Source of the DNA: JBOGGX01 sp050744245
GTDB taxonomy: Bacteria; Actinomycetota; Acidimicrobiia; Acidimicrobiales; JBOGGX01
DNA: 44,971 bases
Direction: 5' to 3'
Assembly (NCBI GenBank): GCA_050744245.1
Contig: JBOGGX010000244.1
Span: 1-44,971 of the forward strand
The notes under the pieces were generated by a model. The model was not told the origin of the DNA. It saw nothing but the letters and a program-made list of their open reading frames with translations, and ran no database searches. The translations under genes were made by a program, and so were the position numbers. Positions 25,371-32,887 of the stretch are shown one piece after another (position 1 is the stretch's first letter; each line of letters starts with the position of its first letter).

Positions 25371-26609
25371 TCAGGCGGCTTCGAGCGCGAGCTCGGTGTC
25401 GGCGGCCGCGGCGGCCACAACGGCCTCGGCCCGTCGGCGCAGGTGGGCCAGGGCCACGAAGCCGGCCCCGACGGCGACCAGCCCGCCCAGGGCCAATCCG
25501 GCCCTCGTGCTGTACTGCTCGGCCACCCACCCCACGATGGGCCCGCCGACCGGCGTCGTCCCCATGAACAGGATCGTATAGAGCGCCATGGCCCGGCCCC
25601 GCATTTCGGGCACCGCCTCGACCTGGACGAACGTCATGGTGCCCGACATGAACGTGATGCCGAGGGCGGCGGTCACCATGCCGGTCGCGATGGCGATCGG
25701 GACCGTGGGCGAGGCCGCGAAGAGGAGCGATGCGCCCCCGAACGCGACACAGGTGAGGGCCAGGAACTGGACCGAGATGCTCCGCCGGCGGGCCAGCCAC
25801 AGCGAGCCGAGGAACGAGCCCACGCTCATCATCGACGTGATGATCGTGTAGGTGGTGGCCGTGCCGTGGAAGGTGCGGGTCGCCAGCAGCGGCACCAGGA
25901 CCTGCCAGTTGAAGCCGAAGACGGCGACCACCGCGACCAGCCCCATGGTGAGGCGCAGCGTGGGCGAGCTCCACACGTAGCGGACGCCGGCGCGGATCTG
26001 GCCCCTGCCCTTGCCCAGGCGGGGTCCCGGGTGGAACTCGGCCGGGTTCATCAGGGCCAGCCCCGCGAGGGCGCCCACGAACGAGAGGCCGTTGAGCAGG
26101 AAGCACCAGCCCACGCCGACCGTGCCGATGAGCAGACCGGCCAGGGCCGGGCCGAGCACCCGCGAACCGGTGAACACCGCGCTCGACAGACCGACCGCGT
26201 TGTTGATGTGGTCCTGGTCGACCAGCTCGCCGATCAAGGCCCGGCGGGCGGGCTGGTCGAACGCGGCGGCCACGCCGGTGAGCGCGGCCAGGACGTAGAC
26301 GTGGCCGACCTCGACGACGCCGCCGAGGACCAGGCCGGCCAGGCTGAAGGCGAAGAGCATCATGGCCGACTGGGTGACGTACATGACCCGGCGCTTGTCG
26401 ACCCGGTCGGCGAGCACCCCGGCCCAGCCGCCGAAGAACAGCACGGGCACGAATTGGCAGGCCGTGACCAGCCCGAGGGCGACGCCACTGTCAGTCAGCC
26501 GCAGCACGAGCAGCGCCTGACCGATGAACTGGAGCCAGGTTCCGGTCATCGAGATGGCCTGGCCGATCCAGTAGAGCCGGTAGTTCCTGATGCGGAGGGA
26601 CCGGAACAT
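25371..26609 (-). CDS. MFS exporter (MFS_3/transmembrane secretion effector type)
   Basis: The roughly 412-residue, 12-helix transporter begins 'FRSLRIRNYRLYWIGQAISMTGTWLQFI', the typical start of MFS_3 exporters. The loop 2-3 motif 'GWAGVLADRVDKRRVMYVTQ' and 'GEL(V)DQDHINNAVGLSS' also fit that family. ATG 26609 is assumed; GTG 26642 would add 11 residues. It directly follows marR on the same strand (62 bp), which suggests a regulated drug or metabolite efflux unit. The substrate is unknown. Confidence 0.9.
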   Translation of the reverse strand: MFRSLRIRNYRLYWIGQAISMTGTWLQFIGQALLVLRLTDSGVALGLVTACQFVPVLFFGGWAGVLADRVDKRRVMYVTQSAMMLFAFSLAGLVLGGVVEVGHVYVLAALTGVAAAFDQPARRALIGELVDQDHINNAVGLSSAVFTGSRVLGPALAGLLIGTVGVGWCFLLNGLSFVGALAGLALMNPAEFHPGPRLGKGRGQIRAGVRYVWSSPTLRLTMGLVAVVAVFGFNWQVLVPLLATRTFHGTATTYTIITSMMSVGSFLGSLWLARRRSISVQFLALTCVAFGGASLLFAASPTVPIAIATGMVTAALGITFMSGTMTFVQVEAVPEMRGRAMALYTILFMGTTPVGGPIVGWVAEQYSTRAGLALGGLVAVGAGFVALAHLRRRAEAVVAAAAADTELALEAA

Positions 26610-26671
26610 GTCGTTGGTGACCGCGGCCGCCTGCCTGGGCACGCGGGCGAGGGAGTTGGCGCCCCGGGCGC

Positions 26672-27124
26672 TCAGCCCTCGGGCGCGAGCATCCGCTCGA
26701 TGACGGGCAGCGCCTCGCCGAGGAGTTCGATGTCTTGGGGGCTCAACGTCTCCAGCCGGCGGGCCAGCCACTGGTTGCGCCTGGCCCTGGCCTCCCGAAG
26801 CCACGCCTCCCCCGCCGGGGTCAGCGCCACCCGGCTCACCCGTCGATCGGCCTGGTCGGACGTCCGCTCCACTAGGCCCTGGGCTTCGAGCGACGCCACC
26901 ACCTTCGTGATCATGGGGGGCGACACCCGCTCCTGGGCCGCCAGATCGCCGAGGGTGATCGGACCTCTCCTCGAGATGGTGCCGATGGCCGACAGCAGGG
27001 TCGGGGTCAGCCCGTCGTTCGCGTGCTGCCGGAGCTGCCGGGCCAGCGGCGTGATGATCGTGCGCACGCGCTCGGCCAGCTCGGCGATCTCGGTCGTGTC
27101 GTTCCCGCGCCGCGGCGTGTCCAT
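26672..27124 (-). CDS. MarR family transcriptional regulator
   Basis: The 150-residue winged-helix repressor-type protein has the DNA-binding part at about 45-105, with 'PITLGDLAAQERVSPPMITKVVASLEAQGLVERT' and the wing 'DQADRRVSRVALTPAGEAWL'. Flanking helices would make the dimer interface. ATG 27124 has GGGGAG upstream. A 14-bp near-palindrome lies 30 bases before the start, making autoregulation together with the downstream MFS exporter likely. Confidence 0.93.
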   Translation of the reverse strand: MDTPRRGNDTTEIAELAERVRTIITPLARQLRQHANDGLTPTLLSAIGTISRRGPITLGDLAAQERVSPPMITKVVASLEAQGLVERTSDQADRRVSRVALTPAGEAWLREARARRNQWLARRLETLSPQDIELLGEALPVIERMLAPEG

Positions 27125-27153
27125 TCTGTGTCATCTCCCCGACCAAGATAGTT

Positions 27154-27167
27154 CACTCAGCTAAGTG
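27154..27167. promoter_or_regulatory. candidate MarR operator
   Basis: CACTCAGCTAAGTG is palindromic at 12 of 14 positions around an AGCT centre. It lies 30 bases upstream of marR, where a promoter would be expected. The size and position match MarR-type sites. Binding is inferred. Confidence 0.5.
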
Positions 27168-27209
27168 TTCCCCTCGCCCGCCCGGTGACATGCGTCACCT
27201 CTCCTGACA

Positions 27210-27692
27210 TCAGAGCACGATGACGGCGGCCAGCCAGCCGGAGGCGATGAGCAGGCCGGCGACCAGCTCGATCAGGACCGAGATGCCGGCCGCCTTGAGG
27301 GCGTGGACGGTCGACGGCCAGGCCGCCCGATGGTCGCGGAGGCGGAGGAGCTCGGCCGCGTAGATCCCGACGACGAACCCGAGGAAGACACCGACGACCG
27401 GGACGACGAAGAAGCCCACGATGCCGACGATCACGCCCGCGAGCATCGAGAGGGTCGGCACCCCCGCCTCCTGGAGCCGACGCCCGGGGATCAGGTACTT
27501 GACGACCTGGCTGACGAGGAACACCACCGTGGCCCCGGCCAGCACGGCCCATGCCGGCCCCGTGCGCTCGGCCAGGGCCCACACGACCACCGCGGCCCAC
27601 ACCAGCAGCAGGGCGGGGAACACGGGCACGACGATCCCGATGAGCCCGACGACGATCATGACCGCCACCATGACGAGTCCGGCGGTCGGCAC
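27210..27692 (-). CDS. DUF456 membrane protein
   Basis: The 160-residue protein has four or more hydrophobic helices. It contains 'MIVVGLIGIVVPVFPALLLVW' at the N-terminus, a central 'GRRLQEAGVPTLSMLAGVIVGIVGFFVVPVVGVFLGFVVG' and a C-terminal 'ALKAAGISVLIELVAGLLIA', all matching the DUF456 pattern. The glycine-rich helices suggest a small channel-like or assembly protein, but no function is established. It lies between the repeat-rich gap after truA and the divergent-looking marR control region. Confidence 0.88.
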   Translation of the reverse strand: MPTAGLVMVAVMIVVGLIGIVVPVFPALLLVWAAVVVWALAERTGPAWAVLAGATVVFLVSQVVKYLIPGRRLQEAGVPTLSMLAGVIVGIVGFFVVPVVGVFLGFVVGIYAAELLRLRDHRAAWPSTVHALKAAGISVLIELVAGLLIASGWLAAVIVL

Positions 27693-27984
27693 GTGCGTCA
27701 GTATCGCGGCGCCGCCGAGGCCGCAGGCCGAGTGGCGTGCAGTTCACCACACTTGATGTCCGCCTGCACGCGACGCCGCTGAGCCACCTGACGCTGCGGA
27801 GCCGCCAGGCGGAGCAGCAAACCGCGGGCCGTCGGTTGCCGAAGGCCGCGCCGGCGAGGCCGAAGGCCGAGTGGCGCAGACAACACCGCCGCCAGGCGGA
27901 GCAGCGGGAGTGACGCACGTCGGTTGCCGAAGGCCGCGCCGGCGAGCCGAACGCCGAGTGGCGCAGACAGCTCGCGCAGACAAC
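27693..27984. repeat. repeat-rich intergenic region with an 88-bp tandem duplication
   Basis: The 292 bases between truA and the DUF456 gene hold no credible gene. A unit starting GTCGGTTGCCGAAGGCCGCG at 27831 recurs at 27919 (period 88), extending through GCCGAGTGGCGCAGAC. The preceding GCCGCCAGGCGGAGCAG at 27801 recurs at 27888. A diverged third piece is near 27710. The units are full of short palindromes such as CCGCCAGGCGG and GGCCGAAGGCC. Confidence 0.8.
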
Positions 27985-28752
27985 TCAGTACGTCACTGAC
28001 CAGAGGCAGAGCCCGTGGGGCGGGGCCATCTGTCCGGCCGCGTTGCGGTCATGGGCGACGATGATCCCCCGCACGTCACCCGCCCGCTTCTTGCCCGAGC
28101 CGACCTCGACCAGCGTGCCGACGATGCTGCGCACCATCTGGTGGCAGAAGGCGTTGGCCTCGATCCAGAAGTGCAGGACACCGTCGTCCTCCTCCCATGC
28201 CGCCTCGGTGACCCGGCGCACGAGCGACACCTCCGCGTCGGGCCGCCGACAGAACGACGAGAAGTCGTGCTCGCCGATGAGCGGGTCGGCCCCGAGGCGG
28301 AGCAGGTCGATGTCGAGCCGGCGGTCGACGTGCCAGGCCCGGCCGGCCCAGAACGGGTCGGGCCACGGCGTGGTCAGAAGGCTGTAGCGGTAGCGGCGGG
28401 CGACGGCCGAGTGGCGGGCGTCGAACCCCGGTTCGGCGATGGCGACCTCACGGACCGCGATCTCGGGGGCCAACAGCTTGTTCAGCGAGCGCTGGATCCC
28501 TGCGGGATCGAGGTCGTCGGTCGCGGCGGCATCGAACGACACCACCTGGCCCCGAGCATGGACACCGGCGTCGGTGCGCCCGGCACAGGCCAGGTCGACC
28601 GGGTGGCGCAGGATCCGCTCGAGGGCAGACCCCAGCGTGTCGCCGACCGTCCGGACCCCGGTGTTGGCCGCAAACCCCCGGAAGCCGGTGCCGTCGTAGG
28701 CGACGGTCATCCGCACCCGGGCCGTGTCGGGCCCGGCCCCCCAGAGCGTCAC
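27985..28752 (-). CDS. truA: tRNA pseudouridine synthase A
   Basis: TruA makes pseudouridine at positions 38-40 of the tRNA anticodon arm. The 255-residue protein has 'VAYDGTGFRGFAAN', the catalytic aspartate in 'CAGRTDAGVHARGQVVSFD' (about 60) and 'RYRYSLL'. 'ANAFCHQMVRSIVGTLVEVGSG' is the C-terminal signature. The start is GTG 28752, two bases after the rplQ stop, so it is translationally linked to the ribosomal operon, as in many actinobacteria. Confidence 0.97.
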   Translation of the reverse strand: MTLWGAGPDTARVRMTVAYDGTGFRGFAANTGVRTVGDTLGSALERILRHPVDLACAGRTDAGVHARGQVVSFDAAATDDLDPAGIQRSLNKLLAPEIAVREVAIAEPGFDARHSAVARRYRYSLLTTPWPDPFWAGRAWHVDRRLDIDLLRLGADPLIGEHDFSSFCRRPDAEVSLVRRVTEAAWEEDDGVLHFWIEANAFCHQMVRSIVGTLVEVGSGKKRAGDVRGIIVAHDRNAAGQMAPPHGLCLWSVTY

Positions 28753-28756
28753 ACGA

Positions 28757-29128
28757 TCAGATGAGCTCGATCCGGGCCATGTCGGCGTTGTCGCCTTGGC
28801 GCGGGCCGAGCTTGAGGATGCGGGTGTAGCCGCCGTTGCGCTCGGTGTACCGCGGGCCGATCTCGTCGAACAGCTTGGCCGTCATCTCGCGATCGCCGAG
28901 GAACGACAGCACCTGCCGCAGGTGGTGCAGGCGGACATCGGGGTCGATGCTCGCCTTCTTGGCCTTGGTGATGAGCTTCTCGGCCACCGGCCGCAGCGCC
29001 TTGGCCTTGGCCTCGGTGGTGACGATGGCCTCCGCCGCGAAAAGTGAGGCGGCCAGGTTGGCCATCATCAGCCGCTGATGGGCCGGGTCACTGCCCAGGC
29101 GGTGACCCTTCCGCGGAGTCGCAGGCAT
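28757..29128 (-). CDS. rplQ: 50S ribosomal protein L17
   Basis: The 123-residue bL17 has 'RLGSDPAHQRLMMANLAASLF', 'IVTTEAKAKALRPVAEKLIT' and the C-terminal 'GGYTRILKLGPRQGDNADMARIEL', all diagnostic. It lies 12 bases downstream of rpoA in the standard order. Confidence 0.98.
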   Translation of the reverse strand: MPATPRKGHRLGSDPAHQRLMMANLAASLFAAEAIVTTEAKAKALRPVAEKLITKAKKASIDPDVRLHHLRQVLSFLGDREMTAKLFDEIGPRYTERNGGYTRILKLGPRQGDNADMARIELI

Positions 29129-29140
29129 CGACGCTTCCTC

Positions 29141-30079
29141 TCAGTCCTTGGTGCGAAGCGAGAGGCCCCGCTCGTCGAGCTTGGCCCGAACCTCCTCGAG
29201 CGACTTCTGGCCGAAGTTGGTGATGGCCAGGAGGTCGTCCTCGGTCTTGTGCAGCAGCTCACCGATCGTGTTGATCTGGGCCCGCTTGAGGCAGTTGCGG
29301 GGCCGTTCGGAGAGTTCGAGGTCTTCGATGGGCAGATCGAGGTCGGGCGAACCCCCGATGCCGGGGCCGGGCTCGCCGAGCTGCAGGCCCTGGGGGGCGT
29401 CGCTCATCTCCTCGACCAGCTGCACCAGCGAGCGCAAGGTGGCGCCGGCCGAGGCCAGGGCGTCGCGGGGAGAGATCGAGCCGTCGGTCTCGATGTCGAG
29501 CACGAGCCGGTCGAAGTTGGTGTCCTGCTCGACCCGGGTCGGTTCGACGATGAACGCCACCCGCCGGATCGGCGAGAAGATCGAGTCGACCGGGATGATG
29601 CCGATGGTCGCGCTGGTCTTGTTGGCGTCGGCCGAGACGTACCCCCGACCCTTGGCCACGGTGATGTCGAGGGCGAGCCGGCCCTTGTTGTTCAGCGTGG
29701 CGATGTGGAGGTCTGGGTTGAGGATCTCGACGTCGGCGTGCGGCTGGATGTCGGCCGCGGTGACCCCCTTGGGTCCCCGCACGTCGAGCCGGAGCGTGAT
29801 CGGCTCCTCGCTGTGGACGAGCAGCACGACGTCCTTGAGGTTGAGGATGATGTCGGTGACGTCCTCGGTGACGCCGGCGATCGTGTCGAACTCGTGCAGG
29901 GCGTCGTCGAAACGGACCTGGGTGACGGCGGAGCCTGGGATCGACGACAGCAGGGTGCGTCGGATCGAGTTGCCCAGCGTGTAGCCGAATCCCGGCTCGA
30001 GGGGCCCGACCGCGAAGCGCTGGCGGTTGCCGTCGACGTCGCCGGCGGGCTCGACGGTGGGACGCTGGATGACGAGCAT
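29141..30079 (-). CDS. rpoA: DNA-directed RNA polymerase subunit alpha
   Basis: The 312-residue alpha subunit has the N-terminal assembly domain (about 1-230) with 'EPGFGYTLGNSIRRTLLSSIPG'. After an acidic/proline linker comes the C-terminal domain (about 245-308), with 'IEDLELSERPRNCLKRAQINTIGEL', the helix-hairpin region that contacts UP elements and activators, and 'NFGQKSLEEVRAKLDERGLSL'. Length and order (rpsD-rpoA-rplQ) are standard. Confidence 0.98.
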   Translation of the reverse strand: MLVIQRPTVEPAGDVDGNRQRFAVGPLEPGFGYTLGNSIRRTLLSSIPGSAVTQVRFDDALHEFDTIAGVTEDVTDIILNLKDVVLLVHSEEPITLRLDVRGPKGVTAADIQPHADVEILNPDLHIATLNNKGRLALDITVAKGRGYVSADANKTSATIGIIPVDSIFSPIRRVAFIVEPTRVEQDTNFDRLVLDIETDGSISPRDALASAGATLRSLVQLVEEMSDAPQGLQLGEPGPGIGGSPDLDLPIEDLELSERPRNCLKRAQINTIGELLHKTEDDLLAITNFGQKSLEEVRAKLDERGLSLRTKD

Positions 30080-30106
30080 GGAGTGCCTTCCGGAGTTGCT
30101 GAGGGA

Positions 30107-30733
30107 TTACTTGGAGTAGAGCTCGACGATGAGCGACTCCCGCACGGGCACGTCGATGTGCTCGCGCTGGGGCAGGTCGCGCACGGTGACCTGCAGGCCG
30201 CCCTCGCCGGTCTCGAGCCACCCGGGGACCTGACGGTCGAGGGTGTCGAGGTTGTGGCGGACGATGATCATGTTGCGGGCCTTGTCGCGGAGCTCGACGA
30301 CGTCGCCCTTGCGCACGGTGTAGCTCGGGATCGTGACCCGCTTCCCGTTGACGCTGACGTGGCCGTGGCGGACGAACTGTCGAGCCTGGGCCCGGCTGGC
30401 GCCCCAACCGGCCCGGTGGACCACGTTGTCGAGCCGGAGCTCGAGTAGGCGCAGCAGGTTCTCACCGGTCACCCCTGACCCGCGGGTGGCCTGCTCGTAG
30501 TAGCGGCGGAACTGCTTCTCGAGGACGCCGTAGATGCGCCGGGCCTTCTGCTTCTCCCGGAGCTGCATCAGGTAGTCGGAGCCCTGGCGCTGCCGGGCCC
30601 GCCCCGCCTCGCCCGGCGGGTAGGGGCGGCGCTCGATCGGGCACTTCATCGTGTCGCACTTGGCGCCCTTGAGGTAGAGCTTCATCCGCTCTCGCCGGCA
30701 GAGCCGACACACGGGACCGGTGTAACGAGCCAT
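30107..30733 (-). CDS. rpsD: 30S ribosomal protein S4
   Basis: The 208-residue uS4 is the zinc-binding (C+) form, with cysteines in 'VCRLCRRE' and 'CDTMKC' near the N-terminus. The S4 RNA-binding domain at about 95-155 contains 'RLDNVVHRAGWGASRAQARQFVRHGHVSVNG'. S4 often feeds back on its own operon; no such element was identified here. It lies 23 bases after rpsK. Confidence 0.98.
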   Translation of the reverse strand: MARYTGPVCRLCRRERMKLYLKGAKCDTMKCPIERRPYPPGEAGRARQRQGSDYLMQLREKQKARRIYGVLEKQFRRYYEQATRGSGVTGENLLRLLELRLDNVVHRAGWGASRAQARQFVRHGHVSVNGKRVTIPSYTVRKGDVVELRDKARNMIIVRHNLDTLDRQVPGWLETGEGGLQVTVRDLPQREHIDVPVRESLIVELYSK

Positions 30734-30756
30734 GTGCTGCTTCCTCTACCTGGGGC

Positions 30757-31155
30757 TCAGACCCGGCGCCGCTTGGGCGGGCGGCAGCCGTTGTGGGGTA
30801 CGGGGGTGACGTCCTTGATGCCGGTGATCTCGATGCCCGCGTTCTGGAGCGACCGGATGGCGGTCTCGCGCCCGGAGCCCGGTCCCTTGACCATCACGTC
30901 GACCTTGCGGATGCCGTGCTCCATGGCCCGGCGGGCGCAGGACTCCGCCGCCATCTGCGCCGCGTACGGCGTCGATTTGCGTGACCCCTTGAACCCCACG
31001 TTGCCGGCCGAGGCCCAGGCCAGCACGTTGCCCTGCTGGTCGGTGATGCTGAGGATCGTGTTGTTGAACGAGCTCTTGATGTGGGCGACGCCGTAGGCGA
31101 CGTTCTTCCGCTCGCGCTTGCGCGGCCGCCGGCCGCCGGGCCTGGGCTTGGCCAT
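30757..31155 (-). CDS. rpsK: 30S ribosomal protein S11
   Basis: The 132-residue uS11 has 'GVAHIKSSFNNTILSITDQQGNVLAWASAGNVGFKGSRKSTPYAAQMAAE', 'VMVKGPGSGRETAIRSL' and the tail 'TPVPHNGCRPPKRRRV'. The start is ATG 31155, whose A is the last base of the TGA of the 31-codon mini-ORF (TGATG). The longer frame to 31188 is part of that duplicated spacer. Confidence 0.97.
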   Translation of the reverse strand: MAKPRPGGRRPRKRERKNVAYGVAHIKSSFNNTILSITDQQGNVLAWASAGNVGFKGSRKSTPYAAQMAAESCARRAMEHGIRKVDVMVKGPGSGRETAIRSLQNAGIEITGIKDVTPVPHNGCRPPKRRRV

Positions 31156-31272
31156 CAGTGCTTCCTCGCTCGCTTCTCGGCACCCCACCGAAGGCAGAGC
31201 CTTCGGCGGGGACCCCGCCTGCCGTGGCCGGTCGGTTCGATGATCCCCATCAGTGCTTCCTCGCTCGCTTCT
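31152..31272. repeat. 26-bp direct repeats bounding a 95-bp insertion between rpsM and rpsK
   Basis: Identical 26-mers lie at 31152-31177 and 31247-31272. Each encodes the S13 terminus 'KRARKH', the stop and a following ATGG. The intervening DNA contains a near-perfect 13-bp stem-loop (31183-31211, with CCGAAGGC and GCCTTCGG arms). Without one repeat plus the insert, rpsM and rpsK would overlap directly as TGATG, which is presumably the ancestral junction. Confidence 0.85.
31155..31250 (-). CDS. mini-ORF (31 aa) in a duplicated rpsM-rpsK junction
   Basis: ATG 31250 shares a base with the rpsM stop (TGATG), and its own TGA at 31157-31155 shares a base with the rpsK ATG (TGATG). The 31 codons begin 'MGIIEPTGHGRRGPRRR' and end 'EKRARKH', which repeats the last residues of S13. 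The frame results from a 95-bp duplication/insertion and keeps ribosomes coupled from rpsM to rpsK. Whether the peptide has a function is unknown. It contains a strong hairpin at 31183-31211. Confidence 0.45.
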   Translation of the reverse strand: MGIIEPTGHGRRGPRRRLCLRWGAEKRARKH

Positions 31273-31630
31273 TCCCGGCCACGGTCTTCTTGGGGCCCTT
31301 GCGGGTGCGGGCGTTCGTCTGGGTCCGCTGACCGTGGACGGGCAGCCCCCGCCGGTGCCGGATGCCCTGGTAGCAGCCGATCTCCATCTTGCGCTTGATG
31401 TCCTGCTGGACCTCGCGGCGCAGATCGCCCTCGACCTTGTACTGCCCGTCGATGTGGTTGCGGATCTTCGCCACCTCTTCGTCGGTGAGGTCGCGGACCC
31501 GCGTGTTCGGATCGAGCTCGAGCGTCGAGCAGATGTCCTTGGCCCGGGTGTTCCCGATGCCGAAGATGTAGGTGAGCGACACCTCGAGCCGCTTCTCGCG
31601 GGGGATGTCGACGCCGGCGATTCGTGCCAT
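31250..31630 (-). CDS. rpsM: 30S ribosomal protein S13
   Basis: The 126-residue uS13 has 'ARIAGVDIPREKRLEVSLTYIFGIGNTRA', 'LTDEEVAKIRNHID' and the tail 'RHRRGLPVHGQRTQTNARTRKGPKKTVAGKK'. It lies 18 bases after rpmJ and ends in TGA shared with the following mini-ORF start. Confidence 0.98.
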   Translation of the reverse strand: MARIAGVDIPREKRLEVSLTYIFGIGNTRAKDICSTLELDPNTRVRDLTDEEVAKIRNHIDGQYKVEGDLRREVQQDIKRKMEIGCYQGIRHRRGLPVHGQRTQTNARTRKGPKKTVAGKKRARKH

Positions 31631-31648
31631 GTGCGCTCCTCGGGCTCC

Positions 31649-31762
31649 TCAGCCCTGCCGTTGCTTGTGCCGCTTGTTCTGGCAGATGACCATCACCCGC
31701 CCGTGGCGGCGGATCACCTTGCATTTGTCGCAGATGCGCTTGACGCTGGGTCGTACCTTCAT
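31649..31762 (-). CDS. rpmJ: 50S ribosomal protein L36
   Basis: The 37-residue bL36 is the zinc-ribbon (C+) form, with Cys11, Cys14, Cys27 and His32 in 'RICDKCKVIRR' and 'VICQNKRHKQRQG'. It sits between infA (8-base gap) and rpsM in the usual order. Confidence 0.97.
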   Translation of the reverse strand: MKVRPSVKRICDKCKVIRRHGRVMVICQNKRHKQRQG

Positions 31763-31770
31763 CGGTCTCG

Positions 31771-32007
31771 CTACTTGTACCGGTAGGTGATCCGGCCTCT
31801 GGAGAGGTCGTAGGGGGTGAGCTCCACCTGGACGCGATCGCCCGGGAGGATGCGGATGTAGTTCATGCGCATCTTCCCCGAGATGTGGGCGAGGACGTTG
31901 TGGCCGTTCTCGAGCTCGACCCGGAACATGGCGTTCGGGAGCGGCTCGACCACGGTCCCCTCGATGATGATCGCGTCTTCCTTGGGTTTGGGCAGCGTGA
32001 GCCTCAC
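31771..32007 (-). CDS. infA: translation initiation factor IF-1
   Basis: This single S1/OB-fold factor contains 'GTVVEPLPNAMFRVELENGHNVLAHISGKMRMNYIRILPGDRV' and ends 'LTPYDLSRGRITYRYK'. The family starts with PKPKE just after the initiator. Here the only usual start codon upstream is GTG 32007, which adds four residues and has no clear ribosome site. A CTG at 31995 would give the canonical N-terminus with GUGAGG six bases upstream. The start is therefore unsettled. It heads the infA-rpmJ-rpsM operon. Confidence 0.95.
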   Translation of the reverse strand: MRLTLPKPKEDAIIIEGTVVEPLPNAMFRVELENGHNVLAHISGKMRMNYIRILPGDRVQVELTPYDLSRGRITYRYK

Positions 32008-32074
32008 AAGTGCTGGTGGAGCGGGAATTCAGTCGGCCGCGCGGACATGACAACCCGCGTCAGGCCGAGGGGTA

Positions 32075-32103
32075 AGGCTAGCAAACCCGCCGGTAAAGGC
32101 CAA
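32075..32103 (-). promoter_or_regulatory. putative promoter of the infA ribosomal operon
   Basis: On the minus strand TTGGCC (32103-32098) precedes TAGCCT (32080-32075) with 17-base spacing, about 70 bases upstream of infA. Both hexamers fit actinobacterial housekeeping promoters. Confidence 0.5.
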
Positions 32104-32176
32104 CTTCGGCGAATTACGCAGGTTTGGGCCGGAGCCCACGGATGTCGGACCGGGGCGCCGGGCTCATGCTCGGGTC

Positions 32177-32881
32177 ATGAAGGACCAAGAGCATACCCGG
32201 AGCTGGGCGACCCTGGCCGTGGCCATCGGGGCATCGATCATCCTGCTGTTCGCGGCGTGCGGGCCGAACGACGGGGAACAGGGCGGGGCGACCGAGACCG
32301 AGCTGGCGAGCGAACTGGCGAACGCCGCGGCCGACCCGGAGGACCGGTACGACGCCAGCTTCGTCGGCCGGGTCGAGGGCACCGATGCGCTCATCGGCAT
32401 CACCCCGTACGAGGGGAGGCTGCTGGCCTACGTATGCGACGGCGAAACCGGCCGGCTCGGGCGTCAGGAACCCGAGGAGATCGTCGCCCAGTGGTTCGAC
32501 GGCCCGATCCGCGACGGGAGTTTCGACCTCAGGTCCGGCGAGCCCGCGATCCGCCTCGCCGGCGAGCAGACGGCCATCGGTTTCACCGGGACGGTCACAA
32601 TGGCCGACGGCGGCGTCCACGCCTTCACCGCCGTCGCCGCCGTCGCCGCGGCCGAGGAGGACGAGGGGCTCTACAGCGAGTGGATCACGTCCGACCGAGA
32701 ACAGGGCGGCATCGACATCGGGCGGGTGAGATTTGACGGGATCACCACCGGCAGCGCCCAACCCAGTTCGTTCGGCGGCACCCTGCCGGAGTGCCGTCCC
32801 ACGGAGTGCACCCCGCTCCGACCGACCTCGACGCTGGCCCCGGCGACCTGTCCTCCGCTGCCGCCCAGGGAGTGCATCTGA
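32177..32881 (+). CDS. putative lipoprotein of unknown function
   Basis: The 234-residue secreted protein has a basic N-terminus, a hydrophobic stretch and the lipobox 'LLFAAC' (Cys28), so it is predicted to be lipidated after export. The mature part starts with an acidic, Glu/Ala-rich linker. A roughly 120-residue beta-rich domain follows ('FVGRVEGTDALIGI', 'LLAYVCDGETGRLG', 'IRLAGEQTAIGFTGTVTMADG'). The Pro/Cys-rich tail ends '...PPRECI', with four cysteines. The family was not recognised. It ends just before a convergent VOC gene. Confidence 0.75.
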   Translation: MKDQEHTRSWATLAVAIGASIILLFAACGPNDGEQGGATETELASELANAAADPEDRYDASFVGRVEGTDALIGITPYEGRLLAYVCDGETGRLGRQEPEEIVAQWFDGPIRDGSFDLRSGEPAIRLAGEQTAIGFTGTVTMADGGVHAFTAVAAVAAAEEDEGLYSEWITSDREQGGIDIGRVRFDGITTGSAQPSSFGGTLPECRPTECTPLRPTSTLAPATCPPLPPRECI

Positions 32882-32887
32882 GCGGCC

